Positions 60,481-64,000 of a stretch of 64,000 bases of DNA are shown here, one piece after another. A model generated the notes under the pieces. The model was not told the DNA's origin, did no database searches, and saw only the letters and a program-made list of their open reading frames with translations. Every line of letters begins with the position of its first letter. Position 1 is the first letter of the stretch. This DNA is from Larus michahellis (lineage: Eukaryota > Chordata > Aves > Charadriiformes > Laridae), in assembly GCF_964199755.1 (NCBI RefSeq), contig NC_133903.1:7085001-7149000 (forward strand). Direction: 5' to 3'. Made by a program: the position numbers and the translations under genes.

Positions 60481-63400
60481 GGAGCGGGGAACTCGCGGGG
60501 AGGGGGCCGGGGCACCCCGGGCCCCCTCAGCGGCGCTGGGTGGTGGAGGTTGGGCAGCTCTCGGGACGAACGGGGGGCTCCCCCCCCCCGCACACACCAG
60601 GGTCTCAGCGGATGGGGTGCAGGCACAGGCTCAGCGGGTACCACCCCATCCCGCCACCCCAGGAGAGCAGAGCCAGGGGTCACCCGTGGGGACCCTCCCC
60701 ACGGAGGCCAGCGCGGGAGGCGACGCAGGGTCTGAGCTGTGTCCCTCCGTGGGGCCCGTGGGGCTCCCAGAGAAGGAGGAGGCAGCAGCCCAGCATGCGG
60801 CAAGGTAAGGGCTTTGAAGGTGAACTGCAGGCAGCCGGCTCCTTGGCAGGCTCCAGGACGTGATGAGCTGCGTGCGGCTTCCTTTTCCTTCCCAAAAACC
60901 AGGCACCACGAGTTTCTTCTTCCCTAGTTTTATCTGAGGACCCTTGGATAAGTCCTCATCCAGTGGGCTCTCATGGAAATTGCACCTTCCTTGGTGCAAG
61001 AGCAAAAATGCCAGAGTCCTTCGGATGGAAGCCGGGGACTGTCCTGAGGAGCCATCCATGTTACCGGCGCCCTGCAGCCCACAGCAAAGCTCTTGGATGG
61101 GTCCCTGCTCCCTAATGCCAACGGACATGTCCATCAGCCAGGACCTCATCCCGGGGTCATGCCCAGTGTGGAAACCCCTACGTGGGGCGAGCGCTGGCGG
61201 TGCTCCTACCCGCTGGATGCTGCCGGCTTGAATTAGGTCAGGCTTTCATCGCGGGGAGGCTCAGCTCCCCACTCCAGCCCCGGGGATTGATGATTTGTGG
61301 CAGGCACCCGGGCAGGGGGAGGAAGGGGCTCTCGCTGCAGCACCGAGGGGCGGTGGAGAGACGAGGACGTGTCGTGTCACGGCACAGAGAACAGGTGACG
61401 TGCTGTTTTGACAGCACCTTCCCTATGATCCACAGAGATCAGACGAGCGGGGTGTCGGGAAAGGCTCCAAATAGACTCAAGGGACGTGTACACCTTCGGG
61501 GTGCAGATTTTCAGCCAGTGGAAGGAGCCACAGCAGCTGCTGGGACCCAGTGTCTTGGCAGCATCGTCCACCCAGCCTTTTCTGAAGGTGAAGCCTGTGC
61601 TAATGAAAGTGATGGGTGAACCAGCCGGATTGTTCCCCAGGGCTGTGTCCTGCTGAAACCAGGGCTGAGAGCTCTCCCGTGAGCTGCAAAGGGCCACGCC
61701 ATGAGGGATGCAAAGGTCTCGGGATGGCCCAGGAGCACTTTGCTCACTGAGTTAGTAGCGGCTCTTGGCATCAGCAGCAGCCTCTGTGCAGGGAGGTATG
61801 GTGAGAGATGGGCAGAGAACAGCTGAGACATGGAGGCAAAGCAAAGTCCGTAGGAGGGGAAAGGCTGAGTTCAACCCTGGGACAGCACGGGGTGGCAGGG
61901 AGGCTTTGGGAGAGGGTCACTGGGGGACCAGACGGGGTGCTGGGGCTGGGCACTGGGGCTGGCTGGCTCTAGCATCCCAGCTGGCACAGCCGCCCTGTAG
62001 CTGTTTGCGTGGTGACGAAGCCTTCCCAGCTCCTCGCTCCCCCAGTGGCAAGAAGTCCGCCCCAGTATCCACCAGTAAACCCCCTGAGAAGGAGAGATGT
62101 GATGTGGAAGCGGGAGACAGAGCTGGGATCCCGCGCTGGTCTACCCATTGCCCAAAGTTATGTCTGGAGGTTGCAGTGAGACTTTCTTCAAAGCCCCACA
62201 CTCCTTAATCACAGGATAATGCAGAGAGCTCTCCAGTTACAGCGCTAATAACCACAGCAATTTGGTTTCTGTAGCAGTATATTGTGGAGATAATTAGATG
62301 AGGGATTTCCAGCTCGTTTGGCTGGGTGATGAAAGCCGCCTCTGCGCCCAGGCAGAGCTGTGCCACCGTCCCCGCCAGCAGCGCCAGCCCTCTGCCCCAG
62401 CCACCAGCACCTCTACCTAACTGGAGAGGGCTGCTGGAAATTAATTTTTCAATTAACTCTCCCTGATTTCACAACAAAAGCAAACACCAAGTTGGGCAAT
62501 GCCCACCTGGGAGCGAGCAGCTCAGGGCACTGATGGGGCAGATCCTGGTGTGGGGAAACTTTCTCTTTCCAAGCGGTTTGTAGGTAATTGCACCCTGGGG
62601 TGACCTAACGCCGGGGAGCACCACGCTATGCCACGCGGCGGAGGCTGCTGCTGCCTCGGGCACGTAAAGGGAGCTTTTTGGGGGAAGATGCTCAAAGACA
62701 TCATCCCCGTCAGGGCTGCAGCTGTGTCAGGGCTGCAGGCTGTGTCAGGTCAAGTCCAAGACCTGAATTTGAAGGAGAGCTGAGAGCAAGGAGCAGAAAT
62801 TTGGAGCCTGGGTCCAGTGGAGAGGCTTGGTCATGTTTTCAGGAGCAGCGAGGGGGGTCAGCAGTCGTTAGAGACCTTGTGTCCCTGCCCAGCTGGAGCA
62901 CTCGCAGCTCTCGAGGCTCTGCAGAGATGTGACCTTCCTGGGCTGGGTGTCCCGAGCGCCGCTCCTCAAAGGGACATCCCACACGCCACCGATCCCTTCT
63001 GGGTACCACTGGGACTGGGCTCCCAAAACCCCGCAAGGCAGGTGCTGTGCAGAGGCTTAGTCCATCACCCAGCCATGCCCACTCAGCTCTTGATGGAAAT
63101 CCTCACAAGGACCTTCACATTCAATTTATCCTATAAAGCACAAAAAGATTCCCCCTGCCCAGTGTGCCCCCATGGTCACAGGCTGGGGACGAGCTCTGTG
63201 CTGGAAGGTGGGTCAGCGCTGGCACCGAGGAGCTGGCTCCGGGGGCACCTCTAGGCGCCATATTTGCTCTCTGAAGCTTGAGCCAGCAGCAAAGCCTTCA
63301 CCGGGGCTGCTCCGTGTGGACCCTCCGTCTCAGGGTGCTGGTGGTCCAGCCGTGGCACACAGCGGGGTCCGTCCCCGGTGCTCCCCCACCCACACTCCCC

Positions 63401-64000
63401 AGAGGTGGCTGCGTTTCAGCAGCGTGTCTATAGCCCCCGCTGTACTTGACGTCCCTGCCAGATGAAAACTCCCATACAAACCCAGGCTATTATTATCTCC
63501 GTCTTCCACTGTGCTAATGGTCTCTCAGGAAACAGTCTTCTTTTTTTTAGCTTTTAAAACCCACAAATACCGGAGTGGTGGTAACCAAAAGCCAGGCACG
63601 GCGGAGCGGAGTGCCGAGCTCTCGCTAAGCACAGGGGAGCTGGTGTCCCCCTAACCCGGCGCGGACGGGGAGCGGTGGCCAGGCAGGACCAGCCAAGGAC
63701 CAGCCCCAGGGCTTTCTGGTAGGCACAGAGGAGGGCTGGGGAGGGCGATGGGCAGCACTGGGGATGCTGGGGATGGCGGTGGCATGGGGCCACTGGGAAA
63801 CCTGCATGATGAGGGGCAAGTGGGGGTCCCAACTGTCTCCCACCTGTTGTGCTTGGCTGGGAGGTGGTGGGTCTGTGGTGTCAGGAAAGGGGTCCCTTCT
63901 CAGGCCCAGATCTATTGCTCGTTTTCTTCTGCTCACTCCCCGTTTTGGTGTTTCAGTGCTTTGCGCGGTGCCCTGGACCACTCTGTCTGCCAGAGGGTGC
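60481..64000. other. Non-coding stretch upstream of MSRB1
   Basis: No exon recognised. By human gene order RPL3L would be the next gene on the same strand, but I see no ribosomal protein L3 sequence before the window ends. An AT-rich island occurs at 62,200-62,320. Confidence 0.6.

Noticed and set aside
58969-60803. Frames of 381 and 420 codons on the minus strand across MSRB1
   Set aside because: They run through intron 1 and the GC-rich promoter. The real protein is recovered only by splicing at 59,745/59,189.
60481-64000. RPL3L, expected next to MSRB1 from human gene order
   Set aside because: No ribosomal protein L3 motif is visible on either strand before the window ends.

Overview
The window looks like nuclear DNA from a bird. 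The evidence is two CR1 LINE fragments with the avian CR1 3' end and an (ATTCTATG)n tail, a GC-rich background with CpG-island promoters, and two vertebrate genes that also neighbour each other in human 16p13.3 (HS3ST6 and MSRB1, from general knowledge). The CR1 reverse transcriptase reads like the type common in non-galliform birds, but I cannot name a species. Gene density is low and most of the window is non-coding.

Layout: (1) positions 1-33,611 hold no recognisable exon. If HS3ST6 is the usual two-exon gene, this is part of its first intron, because the gene runs on the minus strand and its second exon is not in the window. This stretch holds a minus-strand CR1 fragment (9,151-9,580), a plus-strand CR1 with a long open reverse-transcriptase frame (16,676-17,992), a separated 114-bp duplication (21.15 and 21.68 kb) and scattered homopolymer tracts. 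(2) 33,612-33,982 (minus) is the first coding exon of a heparan sulfate glucosaminyl 3-O-sulfotransferase, best called HS3ST6, inside a CpG island. (3) 35,395-36,476 is a minisatellite of roughly 15-bp units with a longer, 303-bp repetition. (4) 36,477-56,850 is non-coding, with AT-rich islands carrying homeodomain-type TAATTA motifs. (5) 56,859-59,799 (minus) is a complete selenoprotein gene, MSRB1. It has four coding exons, an in-frame TGA selenocysteine codon, a well-formed SECIS element in the 3' UTR, a candidate poly(A) signal and a CpG-island promoter. (6) 60,160-64,000 has a degenerate CCGGCACCG minisatellite just upstream of MSRB1 and then nothing I can call.

The two genes do not form a pathway. 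HS3ST6 acts on heparan sulfate in the Golgi, and MSRB1 reduces methionine-R-sulfoxide in cytosol and nucleus. Their adjacency is conserved synteny. The most informative item is the MSRB1 selenocysteine system, in which codon, SECIS and splice sites can all be read from the sequence. I found no undescribed gene system. The many long frames in this GC-rich DNA are explained by composition, by the minisatellite or by the genes named here.
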